A stretch of DNA of 64,000 bases from Halostella litorea. Its GTDB lineage: Archaea > Halobacteriota > Halobacteria > Halobacteriales > Natronoarchaeaceae. The stretch spans positions 248,001 through 312,000 of the forward strand of contig NZ_SJER01000004.1 of the NCBI RefSeq assembly GCF_004785955.1. Reading direction: 5' to 3'. The notes under the pieces were generated by a model that made no database searches, was not told the DNA's origin, and was given only the letters and a program-made list of their open reading frames with translations. This document shows, piece after piece, positions 8,754-18,120 of the stretch. The translations under genes and the position numbers were made by a program. Numbering within the stretch: position 1 is the stretch's first letter; each line of letters starts with the position of its first letter.

Positions 8754-9512
8754 TCAGGCGAGCACGAAGTCGAGCTGTATCACGTTCGCCGTGTCCTGGA
8801 CGGCCTCGCAAAGCTCCTCGCGACGGTCAGGCTCGGTGAACTGGCTGCACGGCCCGGACACGCTTATCGACCCGAGCGGCTCCCCCTCCACCAGCACCGG
8901 CGTGGCGATGCAACAGAGCCCCTCGACGCTCTCCTCGTTGTCGAAGGAGACCCCGGAGTCCCGGATTTCGGCCAGTTCCTCGTGGAGCGCCTCCCGGGAG
9001 GTGATCGTCTGCGACGTGAACTCGGGGAGGCCGTGCTCGTCCACGATGGCGTCGACCCGCGACTCCGGGAGGTGCGCGAGGATGGCCTTCCCGGTGGCGG
9101 TCGCGTGCATCGGGCGCTGCTCGCCGAGGGACATGTACGCCTCGGTCGACCCGCTCGGGTTCGTCGCGTACACGCACGTCCCGCGGCCGCCCTCCTCGAT
9201 GACGAGGTTCGTCCGCTCGCCGGTGTCGGCGGCCAGCGAGTCCACCTCCGCTTTCCCCTCCCGGTACAGGTCGACGTCATGCTGGACGGACGCGCCGAGG
9301 CGGAGGTACTGACAGCTGAGCCGGTATCGCCCGTCCTCCTTCACGAGGTAGCCGGCCTCGCGGAGCGTGTTCAGGTGCGTGTACACGGTGCTTTTCGCGA
9401 GGTCGACCTCCGACGCGATGGCGGACACGCCGACCGGCCCCTCCCGTTCGATCGCTTCGACGATATCGTACGAACGTTCGATCGCGCCGATCGTTTTCGG
9501 GGAATCACTCAT
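8754..9512 (-). CDS. IclR-family transcriptional regulator
   Basis: The 252-residue protein has an N-terminal winged helix (GAIERSYDIVEAIE, then STVYTHLNTLREAGYL, about residues 8-60) and a C-terminal IclR effector-binding domain (LGEQRPMHATATGKAILAHLPE). In haloarchaea such regulators usually control an adjacent sugar or aromatic catabolic gene; the first gene downstream is dgoD, a plausible target. The E1 alpha/beta genes lie upstream on the same strand. Its own promoter region carries alternating GATC (GATCGATCGATC) just before the start. Confidence 0.85.
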   Translation of the reverse strand: MSDSPKTIGAIERSYDIVEAIEREGPVGVSAIASEVDLAKSTVYTHLNTLREAGYLVKEDGRYRLSCQYLRLGASVQHDVDLYREGKAEVDSLAADTGERTNLVIEEGGRGTCVYATNPSGSTEAYMSLGEQRPMHATATGKAILAHLPESRVDAIVDEHGLPEFTSQTITSREALHEELAEIRDSGVSFDNEESVEGLCCIATPVLVEGEPLGSISVSGPCSQFTEPDRREELCEAVQDTANVIQLDFVLA

Positions 9513-9694
9513 GATCGATCGATACAGGGACTGCGCTGATAGTGTTTTCGCACCGATTGGACGGGCGTCTCACATAGTCGAACGCCCGGTCGACCGGTCG
9601 GGACGCCCAACGCAGCGACCCCAGCCGCCACGCGACCGTCGAAACGGCCCGATTCGACCCCGGGTGTGAGCGTGACGGCCCTGACCCGGGGCGT

Positions 9695-10669
9695 TCAGTA
9701 GTCGACCGTCTCCCGGATCGCCTCCTCGATGCGGGGCGGCTGGGGGATGTAGAAGTCCTCCATCGCCAGCAGCGGCACGGGCACGTCGAACCCCGTCACC
9801 CGGTTGACCGGCGCTTCGAGGTACATCAGCGCCTCGTCGTTGATGGTGGCGATAAGCTCGCCGGCGAACCCGCCGGTCTTCGGGGCCTCGTGGACGACGA
9901 CGCACCGGCCCGTCTTCTTGACGGACTCGACGACCGTCTCGCGGTCGAGCGGCGAGATGGAGCGGAGGTCGACCAGTTCCACGTCGACGTCGTCGAGCGC
10001 GTCGACGGCCTCCCGGGTCTTGTGCATCATCGCGCCCCAGGCGACCACGGTGACGTCCTCGCCCTCCTCGCGGACGGCCGCTTTCCCGAGCGGTTCGGTG
10101 TACGTCCCCTCGGGCACCTCCTCGCGGAACGAACGGTAGACGTGCTTCGGCTCCATGAACAGCACGGGGTCGGGGTCCCGCACCGCGCTGATGAGCATCC
10201 CCTTGGCGTCGTGGGGCGTGCTCGGGACCGCGACCTTGAGGCCCGGGATGTGCGCGTACGCCGCCTCCAAGCTCTCGGAGTGGTGTTCGAGCGCGCGGAC
10301 GCCGGCCCCGTACGGGGTGCGAACGGTCATCGGCGCGGTGAGTTCGCCGCGGGTCCGCCACCGGATCCGGCTGGCGTTGGTGACCAACTGGTCGAACGCC
10401 GGCGGGAGGAACCCGGAGAACTGGATCTCGGCGATCGGGCGGTAGCCGTAGGTGGCGAGGCCGACCGCCGCGCCGACGATGCCGATCTCCGAGAGCGGCG
10501 TGTCGAGGACGCGATCGCCGCCGTACTCGTCCAGCAGGCCCTCGGTCGCGCGGAACACGCCGCCGGACTGGGCGACGTCCTCCCCGAAGACGAGCGTCCG
10601 GTCGTCGTTGCCCATCTCCTCGTGCAATGCGTCGTTTATCGCCTCGACGATGGTGGCCTCCATGGTCAC
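9695..10669 (-). CDS. 2-oxoacid dehydrogenase E1 component, beta subunit
   Basis: The 324-residue transketolase-like subunit (PYR plus C-terminal domains) is of the pyruvate / branched-chain 2-oxoacid / acetoin dehydrogenase E1 beta type. Typical stretches are FGEDVAQSGGVFRATEGL, DTPLSEIGIVGAAVGLA and a C-terminal VTGFDVPVPLLAMEDFY. It is translationally coupled to E1 alpha by a 4-base overlap if the GTG at 10669 is used. An ATG at 10663, just after a GGGGTGA Shine-Dalgarno-like sequence, is an equally good start. No E2 or E3 gene follows, so the complex partner must be encoded elsewhere or absent. Confidence 0.87.
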   Translation of the reverse strand: MTMEATIVEAINDALHEEMGNDDRTLVFGEDVAQSGGVFRATEGLLDEYGGDRVLDTPLSEIGIVGAAVGLATYGYRPIAEIQFSGFLPPAFDQLVTNASRIRWRTRGELTAPMTVRTPYGAGVRALEHHSESLEAAYAHIPGLKVAVPSTPHDAKGMLISAVRDPDPVLFMEPKHVYRSFREEVPEGTYTEPLGKAAVREEGEDVTVVAWGAMMHKTREAVDALDDVDVELVDLRSISPLDRETVVESVKKTGRCVVVHEAPKTGGFAGELIATINDEALMYLEAPVNRVTGFDVPVPLLAMEDFYIPQPPRIEEAIRETVDY

Positions 10670-11823
10670 CCCTTGGGCCGCCGTTCGATGTAGTCGTACA
10701 TGTCGGGGCGACGCTCCAGCAGGTCCTCGAACTCGTCGAACTGGCGGCGCAGCTCCGGGGGCGTCTCCGCGTGGAGGTGTTCGAAGATTTCGGACACCTC
10801 GCGCTCCGCGAAGTCGTCGGCGGCGTCGACCGCCTCGTCGAACATCTCGTCGACCTCCTCACGGAGCGCCTCCTCGTCGATATCGTCGTACAGCCCCTCC
10901 GCGCGCAGGAACTCGCGGTACCGCTCCAGCGGGTCGCGCTCGGCCCACTCCTCGACCTCCTCGTCGTCGCGGTACCGGTTGGGGTCGTCGCTCGTGGTGT
11001 GGGCCGCACGCCGGTACGTGACGGCCTCGACGAGCACCGGGTTGCCGGCGAGCGCCCGATCGCGGGCGGCCGAAACCGCCTCGTACACGGCGAGCACGTC
11101 GTTGCCGTCGACGCGGATGCCGTCGATCCCGTAGCCGACCGCCTTCTGGGCGACGGAGTCGGCGGCGGTCTGGCCGTCGAACGACAGCGAGATGGCGTAC
11201 TGGTTGTTCTGCGTGAAAAACACCGCCGGCGCGTCGATGACGCCCGCGAAGTTGATCCCCTCGTGGAACGCGCCGGTCGACGTCGCGCCGTCGCCGAGGT
11301 TGGCGAAGGCGACGGCGTCCGCGCCGTCCAGTTTCATCCCCCACGCGGTGCCCGCGGCGACCGGGATGTGGGACCCGATGGAGATCGCGACGCCGAAGGC
11401 GTTCACGCCCTCCATCTTCGAGGCGTCCTCGATCCCGCGCCAGTACAGCAGGAGGTCCCGGAGCGAGAGCCCGTGGATGAGCAGCGTCGCCGCCTCCCGG
11501 CCGTACGGGAACACGCGGTCGGCGTCGTCGAGCGCGAAGCCGCTCCCCACGATGCTGGCCTCCTGCCCGCGCCCGGAGGCGTACGTGCCGAGCCGTCCCC
11601 GACGCTGGAGTTTGGTCGCGCGCTCGTCGACGACCCGCTGGAGCACCATCCAGCGGTAGAGGTCCCGCAGCGTCTCGTCGTCCACGTCCGGCACCGCGTC
11701 CGGATCGTACGTTCCGTCCGGTTCGAGGATCCGGTGGATGCCGACGTCGACGTCCGCCTCCGACAGCGTCTCCACGTCGGCGTCGACGGATCCTGCAGTT
11801 AACGGTCGCAAGTCCTCGCTCAT
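10666..11823 (-). CDS. 2-oxoacid dehydrogenase E1 component, alpha subunit
   Basis: A 385-residue ThDP-binding subunit. The ThDP/Mg motif begins at GDGATSTGAFHEGINFA and ends in TQNNQYAIS. The phosphorylation-loop-like stretch RRAAHTTSDDPNRYR is typical of branched-chain/acetoin E1 alpha. With the downstream beta subunit it should form an alpha2beta2 E1 that decarboxylates a 2-oxoacid and acylates a lipoyl domain. Haloarchaea are known to carry several such E1 pairs with unclear substrates; which 2-oxoacid is used here cannot be read. A TATA-like GTTAAACG lies at 11857-11864. Confidence 0.87.
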   Translation of the reverse strand: MSEDLRPLTAGSVDADVETLSEADVDVGIHRILEPDGTYDPDAVPDVDDETLRDLYRWMVLQRVVDERATKLQRRGRLGTYASGRGQEASIVGSGFALDDADRVFPYGREAATLLIHGLSLRDLLLYWRGIEDASKMEGVNAFGVAISIGSHIPVAAGTAWGMKLDGADAVAFANLGDGATSTGAFHEGINFAGVIDAPAVFFTQNNQYAISLSFDGQTAADSVAQKAVGYGIDGIRVDGNDVLAVYEAVSAARDRALAGNPVLVEAVTYRRAAHTTSDDPNRYRDDEEVEEWAERDPLERYREFLRAEGLYDDIDEEALREEVDEMFDEAVDAADDFAEREVSEIFEHLHAETPPELRRQFDEFEDLLERRPDMYDYIERRPKG

Positions 11824-11993
11824 TCGGTACTCACGTCTGATCCCGAGAGAACATAACGTTTAACATTTATTGAATGTGGCTGTCATGTGGGGGAGACGGA
11901 GACGCATCGCGGTCTCACCCGTCCTGACCGTCCCGACCGGCGTAAGGCGCGGTCCCGTGGAACGTTAGTGGATATTGGTGAGGAATACCCAAA

Positions 11994-12001
11994 GCTATAT
12001 G
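11994..12001 (+). promoter_or_regulatory. TATA box of the Liv-type binding-protein gene
   Basis: The AT-rich GCTATATG lies 27-34 nt before the ATG at 12028, consistent with a (near-)leaderless promoter for the transporter operon. Confidence 0.5.
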
Positions 12002-12027
12002 CGGGGTGGCAACACAGTACCGGTAGA

Positions 12028-13278
12028 ATGTCCGAGAACAGCAAGCAGGGGGAGAGTCCATCCACTAGAAGACGCGACGTTCTCCGCGCGACCGCGGGCG
12101 TCGGCGCGACGAGCCTCGTCGGCGTAACGGGCTGTCTCACAGGCGGCGGCGACGGCGATTCGATCTCCATCGGCTGGCTCTATCCGCACACCGGGCCATA
12201 CAGCGGCCTCGCGGCCTACCAGGAGGAGGGCGCGAAGCTGGCGATCGAGCAGCTCAACGACGACGGCGGCATCGACGGCAACGAGATCGAGGCGTTCCAC
12301 GACGACTCCCAGGCCGACCCCCAGACCGCCCGGCAGGTCGCGCGGCGGTTCGTCGAGGACGAGGGCGTCGACGCGCTGTTTGGCACCATCTCTAGCTCGG
12401 CCGGCTCCGCGGTCCAGTCCTACGCCGAGCAGCGCGACATCCCGTTTTTCCCGGACATCGCGGCCGACGAGATCACGATGGACTCGTGTACGCGGAACAC
12501 GTTCCGCTACGAGACCCGCGCCTCCCAGACCGCGACCGCGGCGGCCGGCTGGGCCGTCGAGAACTTCGGAACCAACGTGTGGGTCCACAACGCGGACTAC
12601 CTCTGGGGCAACAGCGTCGCGAGCGCCTGGAAGAACCAGGCGCAGGCGGCAAACAGCGACGTGAACATCGTCGGGGAGACGACGAGCGAACTCGGCGCGA
12701 CCGACTTCTCGTCGTACATCAGCCAGATGGCCGACTCCGACGCCGACTGGGTCGTCACCGGCGTCAACGGCGGCGACGCCGTGCAGTTCCTCAAGCAGGC
12801 ACAGAGCTCCGGGCTGAAAGACGAGATGACCATCGTCAGCCCGGTCAACTCCTTCCAGTTCATCCGGAAGGCCGCGCCGGAGGCCGCCGTCGGCACGTAC
12901 GGGGCGATCCGCTACTTCGAGGGGTACGACTCCCCGGAGAACGACTCGTTCGTCTCGGACTACGAGGACCGCTGGGACCAGCCCCCGGACAACTTCGCGC
13001 ACGTCTCCTGGACGCACATGAACATGTACGCCCAGGCGGTCGAGGAGGCCGGCGGTACCGGGCTGGACGATCTGGTCGACGCCCTGACCAGCATCGAGTA
13101 CACGTCCCCGATGGGGCCGACGCAGTTCCGGGAGTGCGACCACCAGGCCGTCCGCCCGTACAACGTCGGCGAGATCGTCGAGCCCGACGAGTACGACTGG
13201 CCCTCCATCAACGTCATGGAGACGGTGTCCGCCGACGACACCATGCTCCCCTGCGAGGAGACGGGCTGTGACTTCTAG
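12028..13278 (+). CDS. ABC transporter substrate-binding lipoprotein, branched-chain amino acid/amide type
   Basis: The 416-residue type I periplasmic-binding-fold protein (Peripla_BP_6) starts with a twin-arginine signal (TRRRDVLRATAGVG) and a lipobox ending at Cys (GVTGC), so it is exported folded and anchored to the outer face of the membrane. The mature part begins SISIGWLYPHTGPYSG, the usual first strand of the urea/short-chain amide/branched-chain group. It is followed within 6 bp by the fused permease gene, forming a five-gene operon with two ATPases and an FAD oxidase. That context suggests a 2-hydroxyacid or related organic acid as ligand, but this is inference. The ATG at 12028 is chosen from the signal peptide. 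Confidence 0.85.
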   Translation: MSENSKQGESPSTRRRDVLRATAGVGATSLVGVTGCLTGGGDGDSISIGWLYPHTGPYSGLAAYQEEGAKLAIEQLNDDGGIDGNEIEAFHDDSQADPQTARQVARRFVEDEGVDALFGTISSSAGSAVQSYAEQRDIPFFPDIAADEITMDSCTRNTFRYETRASQTATAAAGWAVENFGTNVWVHNADYLWGNSVASAWKNQAQAANSDVNIVGETTSELGATDFSSYISQMADSDADWVVTGVNGGDAVQFLKQAQSSGLKDEMTIVSPVNSFQFIRKAAPEAAVGTYGAIRYFEGYDSPENDSFVSDYEDRWDQPPDNFAHVSWTHMNMYAQAVEEAGGTGLDDLVDALTSIEYTSPMGPTQFRECDHQAVRPYNVGEIVEPDEYDWPSINVMETVSADDTMLPCEETGCDF

Positions 13279-13284
13279 TCCCCG

Positions 13285-15237
13285 ATGACTAGCGCATCCC
13301 TGTTCGTCACGCAGCTGCTCAACGGGCTCACGCTGGGGATCCTGTATCTCCTGATCGCGGCGGGGCTGTCCGTCATCTTCGGCATGACGGACATCATCAA
13401 CTTCGCCCACGGGGCGATGTACATGCTCGGCGCGTACCTGGGCCTCTCCGTGATCGACGTGACGGGGAGCTTCTGGCTCGCGTTGCTGGTCGCGCCGGTG
13501 CTCGTCGGCGTGCTGGGCGGCGTGATAGAGCGGCTGACCCTCCACCGGATCTACGACCGCGACCCCCTGTACCACATCATCCTGACGTTCGGGGTGATGC
13601 TGATGATCACCGAGGGGGTCGAGTACCTCTGGGGCAGCCAGCCACAGCAGTTCTCGACGCCCGAGATACTCTCCGGGTCGGCCGCGCTCGAACTCGGCTC
13701 GATCGCGATCAGCTACCCGGTGTACAAGCTGTTCCTGGTCGCCGCGGGGGCCACCGTCGCGGGGCTGGTCTGGGCGCTGTTCCGCTACACCGAGTTCGGA
13801 CTCATCGTCCGCGCCGGGGCGCAGAACCCCGACACCGTGCGGCTGCTCGGGATCGACGTGTCGAACTACTTCACGCTCGTATTCGCGCTGGGTGCCGGGC
13901 TCGCCGGGGCGGCCGGCGTGCTCGCCGCGCCGTTCCTGAGCGTCTCCCCGACGATGGGGGACTCGATCCTGATCATCGCCTTCATCACCGTCGTCGTCGG
14001 CGGTCTGGGGAGCTTCCGCGGCTCCGCCATCGCCGCCATCCTCATCGGGCTGGTGGAGTCGCTGGGGAACGTGTTCGTCCCCCAGCTCACCGGCTTCTCC
14101 GTGTACCTGCTGATGATCCTCGTGTTGCTCCTGCGGCCGCAGGGGCTGCTCGGGGAGTACAAGGTGCGCGACGCCTCGACGAAGGTGTCGTTCGACGAGG
14201 TGATCCCGCCGATCCGGCTCACGTCGCTGCCCGTGCTCGCGACGCTCGGCGTGCTGGCCCTCGTGCCGTTCGGGATCGACGTCATCTACACCCAGTACTA
14301 CGTCGGCCTGCTCTCGCTCATCTTCATCTGGGCGCTGCTGGCGCTGAGCCTCGACATCGTCATGGGCTACATGGGCCTGCTGTCGTTCGGCCACGCGGCG
14401 TTCTGGGGGATCGGCGCGTACGTCACCGTGTACGCCACGGTGAACTACGTCGACCAGTTCCTGTTCGCGCTGGTCCTGGCGGCGCTCGCCTGCGGCGTCG
14501 TCGCCTGGGGCATCGGCGCGCTGTCGATCCGGCTCACGGGCGTCTACTTCGCCATGATCACGCTGGCGTTCGCGGAACTGTTCCACCAGGTCGCCGTCAC
14601 CTGGTCGGAGGTGACCGGCGGCGTCAACGGCCTGCTCATGCCGATCCCCTCGATGTTCGGGATCGACCTGGGCGACACGACGGCGTTTTACTACCTCACG
14701 CTGGTCGTGATGGTGCTGACGTACGCGGCGGCGGTCAGGGTGCTGGACTCGCCGTTCGGCCGCGTGGTCAAGGCGATCCGCGAGAGCGAGCGCCGGACCG
14801 CGTCGCTGGGCTACGACACGAACAAGTTCAAGCGCCGGGCCTTCGCGTTCTCCGGGATCGTCGGCGGCCTCGCCGGCGGGCTGTTCGCCGGCTACAACTG
14901 GTTCGTCAGCCCCGAGGCGCTCCACTGGACCGTCTCGGGCGACGCCGTCGTCGCCATGATGCTCGGCGGCATGGGCACCCTGTTCGGCCCGATGATCGGC
15001 GCGGGCGTGTTCATCGGGATCAGCGAGGGAGCGTCGGCGTACGTCGACAACTGGCGGTTCTTCCTGGGGCTGTTCCTGGTGCTCATCGTCATGTTCGCCC
15101 CGCGGGGAATCGCCAGCCTGCCGCGGGTGGTCGCCGGCTCGCGGTTGGGCGGCCGGCTGCCGTCGTTCGGCGACCGCGAGGACCCGGACGTGGCGGGCTA
15201 CGAGGGTGCGGCGGCACAGGAGGGTGAGAAGGAATGA
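13285..15237 (+). CDS. livHM: Fused LivH-LivM branched-chain-type ABC permease
   Basis: A 650-residue membrane protein in which the two permeases of a branched-chain-type importer are joined. Residues 1 to about 290 are LivH-like (LNGLTLGILYLLIAAGLSVIFGM...INFAHG; later VVGGLGSFRGSAIAA). After a short charged linker, residues about 310-625 are LivM-like (ALSLDIVMGYMGLLSFGHAAFWGIGAY; GGMGTLFGPMIGAG). Each half has several hydrophobic helices. The last codons overlap the ATG of the next gene by 4 bases (ATGA), so translation is coupled. Confidence 0.88.
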   Translation: MTSASLFVTQLLNGLTLGILYLLIAAGLSVIFGMTDIINFAHGAMYMLGAYLGLSVIDVTGSFWLALLVAPVLVGVLGGVIERLTLHRIYDRDPLYHIILTFGVMLMITEGVEYLWGSQPQQFSTPEILSGSAALELGSIAISYPVYKLFLVAAGATVAGLVWALFRYTEFGLIVRAGAQNPDTVRLLGIDVSNYFTLVFALGAGLAGAAGVLAAPFLSVSPTMGDSILIIAFITVVVGGLGSFRGSAIAAILIGLVESLGNVFVPQLTGFSVYLLMILVLLLRPQGLLGEYKVRDASTKVSFDEVIPPIRLTSLPVLATLGVLALVPFGIDVIYTQYYVGLLSLIFIWALLALSLDIVMGYMGLLSFGHAAFWGIGAYVTVYATVNYVDQFLFALVLAALACGVVAWGIGALSIRLTGVYFAMITLAFAELFHQVAVTWSEVTGGVNGLLMPIPSMFGIDLGDTTAFYYLTLVVMVLTYAAAVRVLDSPFGRVVKAIRESERRTASLGYDTNKFKRRAFAFSGIVGGLAGGLFAGYNWFVSPEALHWTVSGDAVVAMMLGGMGTLFGPMIGAGVFIGISEGASAYVDNWRFFLGLFLVLIVMFAPRGIASLPRVVAGSRLGGRLPSFGDREDPDVAGYEGAAAQEGEKE

Positions 15238-15986
15238 CGATACTCGAAACCGACGACCTGACGAAGAAGTTCGGGAGCCTCGTGGCGGTCGACGACGTGA
15301 GCCTCTCCGTGTCGGCCGGCGAGGTCCGGTCGATCATCGGGCCGAACGGCGCGGGGAAGTCGACGCTGTTCGACCTCATCACGGGGATCCAGCAGCCGAC
15401 GTCTGGCACCATCACGTTCGACGGCACGGACGTCACGGGGATGGCGTCCCACGAGATCGCACAGCGCGGAATGTCCCGGTCGTTCCAGATCACGGACGTG
15501 TTCGGCGGCCTCACCGCGCTGGAGAACGTCCAGGTGGCGGCGCAGGTCGACGACTCGCGCCGGAGTTCGATGTGGCGCGACGCCGACGGCCTGACGGACG
15601 TCCACGACACGGCGATGGGCGTCCTCGAGGACATCGGGCTCGCCGACCGGCCGCACCAGCGCGCGTCCGACTTCGCGTACGGCGACCGCCGCAAATTGGA
15701 GATCGGGCTGGCCGTCGCCAACGACCCCGAACTGCTCCTGCTGGACGAGCCCACGGCTGGCATGGGGTCGGACGACACGACCGCGACCGTCGAGATGGTC
15801 CAGCGCCTCGCCGAGGAACGCGAGTTCACGGTGATGCTCATCGAACACGACCTGGAGATCGTGATGAACGTCTCGGACCGCATCACCGTCCTGCAGGACG
15901 GGCAGGTGATCGCCGAGGGGTCCCCGACGACGATACAGGGCGACTCGGCCGTCCAGGAGGCGTATCTGGGGGGTGTTTCGGCGTGA
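15234..15986 (+). CDS. livG: ABC transporter ATP-binding protein, LivG type
   Basis: A 250-residue ATPase with Walker A GPNGAGKST (residues about 38-46), a degenerate signature SDFAYGDRRKLEIGLA replacing LSGGQ, Walker B LLLLDEPTAGM and a switch His in LIEHDLEIV. The long insert after Walker A (RSFQITDVFGGLTALENV) is typical of LivG. It drives the fused permease together with LivF. Its stop overlaps the GTG start of livF by 4 bases. Confidence 0.88.
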   Translation: MTILETDDLTKKFGSLVAVDDVSLSVSAGEVRSIIGPNGAGKSTLFDLITGIQQPTSGTITFDGTDVTGMASHEIAQRGMSRSFQITDVFGGLTALENVQVAAQVDDSRRSSMWRDADGLTDVHDTAMGVLEDIGLADRPHQRASDFAYGDRRKLEIGLAVANDPELLLLDEPTAGMGSDDTTATVEMVQRLAEEREFTVMLIEHDLEIVMNVSDRITVLQDGQVIAEGSPTTIQGDSAVQEAYLGGVSA

Positions 15987-16708
15987 GCGACCCCCTGCTC
16001 TCGCTCGACGACGTCCACGCCGCCTACGGCGAGAGCCACATCCTCAGGGGCGTCTCGATGGACGTCGCCGAGGGCGAAGTCGTCTCGCTGGTCGGCCGCA
16101 ACGGCGCGGGGAAGACGACGACGCTCCGGAGCATCGTCGGCGTCCTCGAACCGTTCGAGGGGACGGTCACGTTCGACGGCGAGGACGTGACGGCCCTGCC
16201 CGAGCACGCGCGCGTGAGCAAGGGGATCCAGTACGTGCCCGAGGACCGCCAGGCGTTCCCCGACCTGACCGTCGAGGAGAACCTGCGGATGGGCGCCTTG
16301 CGGGCCGACGGCGACGGGATCTACACCATCGACGAGGTGTACGACGTGTTCCCGCGGCTCCGCGAGCGCCGGGGGCAGTCGGGCTCCCACCTGAGCGGCG
16401 GCGAACAGCAGATGCTCGTCATCGCCCGCGCGCTGGTCGGCCGGACGAAACTCCTCCTGCTGGACGAACCGACGGAGGGGCTGGCCCCACAGATCGTCGA
16501 GGACGTGCTCGACGTCATCGACCGGATCCGGGAGGCGGGCGTCACCATCCTGCTCGTCGAGCAGAACGTCCACGCCGCGATGGCGACTGCGGACCGCCAC
16601 TACGTCATCGACAAGGGCGGGATCGTCTTCGAGGGCGACACGGACGCGCTCGAAGCCAACCGGGAGATCCAGGAGCGCCACCTGGGCGTCGGCGCGGGTG
16701 GGGGGTGA
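15983..16708 (+). CDS. livF: ABC transporter ATP-binding protein, LivF type
   Basis: A 241-residue ATPase with Walker A GRNGAGKTTT, signature LSGGEQQM, Walker B LLLLDEPTEGLAP and H-loop LVEQNVHAA, where Gln replaces His as is usual in LivF. The GTG at 15983 is chosen because it overlaps the livG TGA (GTGA) and starts just before the LSLDDVHAAYGESHIL strand; the frame is open much further upstream inside livG. It forms the ATPase pair of the transporter with LivG. Confidence 0.87.
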   Translation: MSDPLLSLDDVHAAYGESHILRGVSMDVAEGEVVSLVGRNGAGKTTTLRSIVGVLEPFEGTVTFDGEDVTALPEHARVSKGIQYVPEDRQAFPDLTVEENLRMGALRADGDGIYTIDEVYDVFPRLRERRGQSGSHLSGGEQQMLVIARALVGRTKLLLLDEPTEGLAPQIVEDVLDVIDRIREAGVTILLVEQNVHAAMATADRHYVIDKGGIVFEGDTDALEANREIQERHLGVGAGGG

Positions 16709-16712
16709 CCCG

Positions 16713-18095
16713 ATGAGCTTCGAGTTCCTGGCCGAGACCGGGATCCCGGAGGACCGCATCGCCACGCACGAGCAGTCGCTGTCGGACCACAGCAGCGACT
16801 GGGGGACGCCCGAGGGCGAGGGGTCGCCCCCGGACGTCGTCGTCTGGCCCGAGACCACCGAGGAGGTGTCGGCGGTGCTCGCGGCGGCCAACGAGCGCGG
16901 CATTCCCGTGACGCCGTACGCCGCCGGGACCAGTCTGGAGGGCCACGCGGTGCCCCTCGAGGGCGGCATCAGCCTGGACATGACGAAGATGGACCGGGTG
17001 CTCGACGTGCGGCCGGAGGACTTCCAGCTTGACGTCCAGCCGGGCGCGCTCGGGTCGGCGGTCGACGAGGCCGCGGGCGACCACGGCCTCTTCTTCCCGC
17101 CGCTGCCCTCGTCGGGGAAGATTTCGACGATCGGCGGGATGATCGCCAACGACGCAAGCGGGATGCAGACCGTGAAGTACGGCGAGATCCACGACTGGGT
17201 GCTCCGGCTGGAGGCCGTCCTCGCCGACGGAACGGTGATAGAGACCGGCAGCAAGGCGGCCAAGACCTCCGCCGGGTACAACCTGATGGATCTGCTCGTC
17301 GGGAGCGAGGGGACGCTGGCGGTGGTCACGGAGGCGACGCTCGAACTGGCGGGCATCCCCGAGCAGGTCCGGGGCGGCCGGATAATCTTCGACAGCCGGA
17401 CGGACGCGTCGGCGGCCATCTCCGACGTCGTGCAGTGGGGCGTCGACGTGGCGAAGATCGAACTGATCGACGAACTGAGCGCGTCGATGGCGAACCGCTA
17501 CCTCGACGCCGACCTGCCCGACGCGCCGATGGCGTTCGTCGAGTTCCACCGGAACCACGACGTCGAGACGGAGATCGAGTTCTGCCGCTCCATCGTCGCC
17601 GAGTACGACCCCGTCGACGTTGACATCGGACAGTCCGGCCGCGAGATGGCCGAGATGTGGGAGGTCCGCGAGGAGATGGCGACGGCGCTGAAACAGTACG
17701 ACGCGGACCTGGAGATGCTCACCTCGGGCGACGTCACCGTCCCGATAAGCAAGTACGCGGACCTCGTCGAGTTCATCTCGACGCTGGAGGCGGAACACGA
17801 CCTGGAGATCCCCTCCTTCGGACACGCCGGGGACGGGAACATCCACTACACGGTGATGGTCCGGAAGGGCGACGACGAGCACCGGGCGCTCGGCGAGCGC
17901 GTCGACGAGGAGATCGTGCGCCACGCCATCGACCTGGGCGGCACGTCGACCGGGGAACACGGCGTCGGCATGGGGAAACGGAAGTACCTGCCCGACGAGT
18001 ACTCCGAGGGCACCGTCGACGCGATGCGGCGGGTCAAGGCGGCCCTCGACCCCAACGGCATCCTCAATCCGGGCAAGGTGTTCCCGTCGGAGTAG
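16713..18095 (+). CDS. FAD-linked oxidase (D-lactate/glycolate dehydrogenase, GlcD-like)
   Basis: A 460-residue PCMH/VAO-fold flavoprotein. The FAD-binding stretch is TPYAAGTSLEGHAVPLEGG and the second FAD loop is GMIANDASGMQTVKYG. The C-terminal FAD-linked oxidase domain includes SFGHAGDGNIHYTVM and GTSTGEHGVGMGKRKYL. It oxidises a 2-hydroxyacid such as D-lactate or glycolate to the 2-oxoacid and passes electrons to the membrane quinone pool or an electron carrier. The ATG at 16713 follows a GGGGGGTGA Shine-Dalgarno-like run and lies 4 bp past the livF stop, so it is the last gene of the transporter operon. This suggests the importer brings in its substrate or a precursor. Confidence 0.85.
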   Translation: MSFEFLAETGIPEDRIATHEQSLSDHSSDWGTPEGEGSPPDVVVWPETTEEVSAVLAAANERGIPVTPYAAGTSLEGHAVPLEGGISLDMTKMDRVLDVRPEDFQLDVQPGALGSAVDEAAGDHGLFFPPLPSSGKISTIGGMIANDASGMQTVKYGEIHDWVLRLEAVLADGTVIETGSKAAKTSAGYNLMDLLVGSEGTLAVVTEATLELAGIPEQVRGGRIIFDSRTDASAAISDVVQWGVDVAKIELIDELSASMANRYLDADLPDAPMAFVEFHRNHDVETEIEFCRSIVAEYDPVDVDIGQSGREMAEMWEVREEMATALKQYDADLEMLTSGDVTVPISKYADLVEFISTLEAEHDLEIPSFGHAGDGNIHYTVMVRKGDDEHRALGERVDEEIVRHAIDLGGTSTGEHGVGMGKRKYLPDEYSEGTVDAMRRVKAALDPNGILNPGKVFPSE

Positions 18096-18120
18096 CGGCG
18101 CGGTCCCCGCTCCCCGGCGC

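Noticed and set aside
11995-14925. 976-codon minus-strand open frame
   Set aside because: It lies opposite the clear substrate-binding and LivHM genes and its product is Asp/Arg/Val-rich without family motifs. It is a typical antisense shadow in high-GC DNA.
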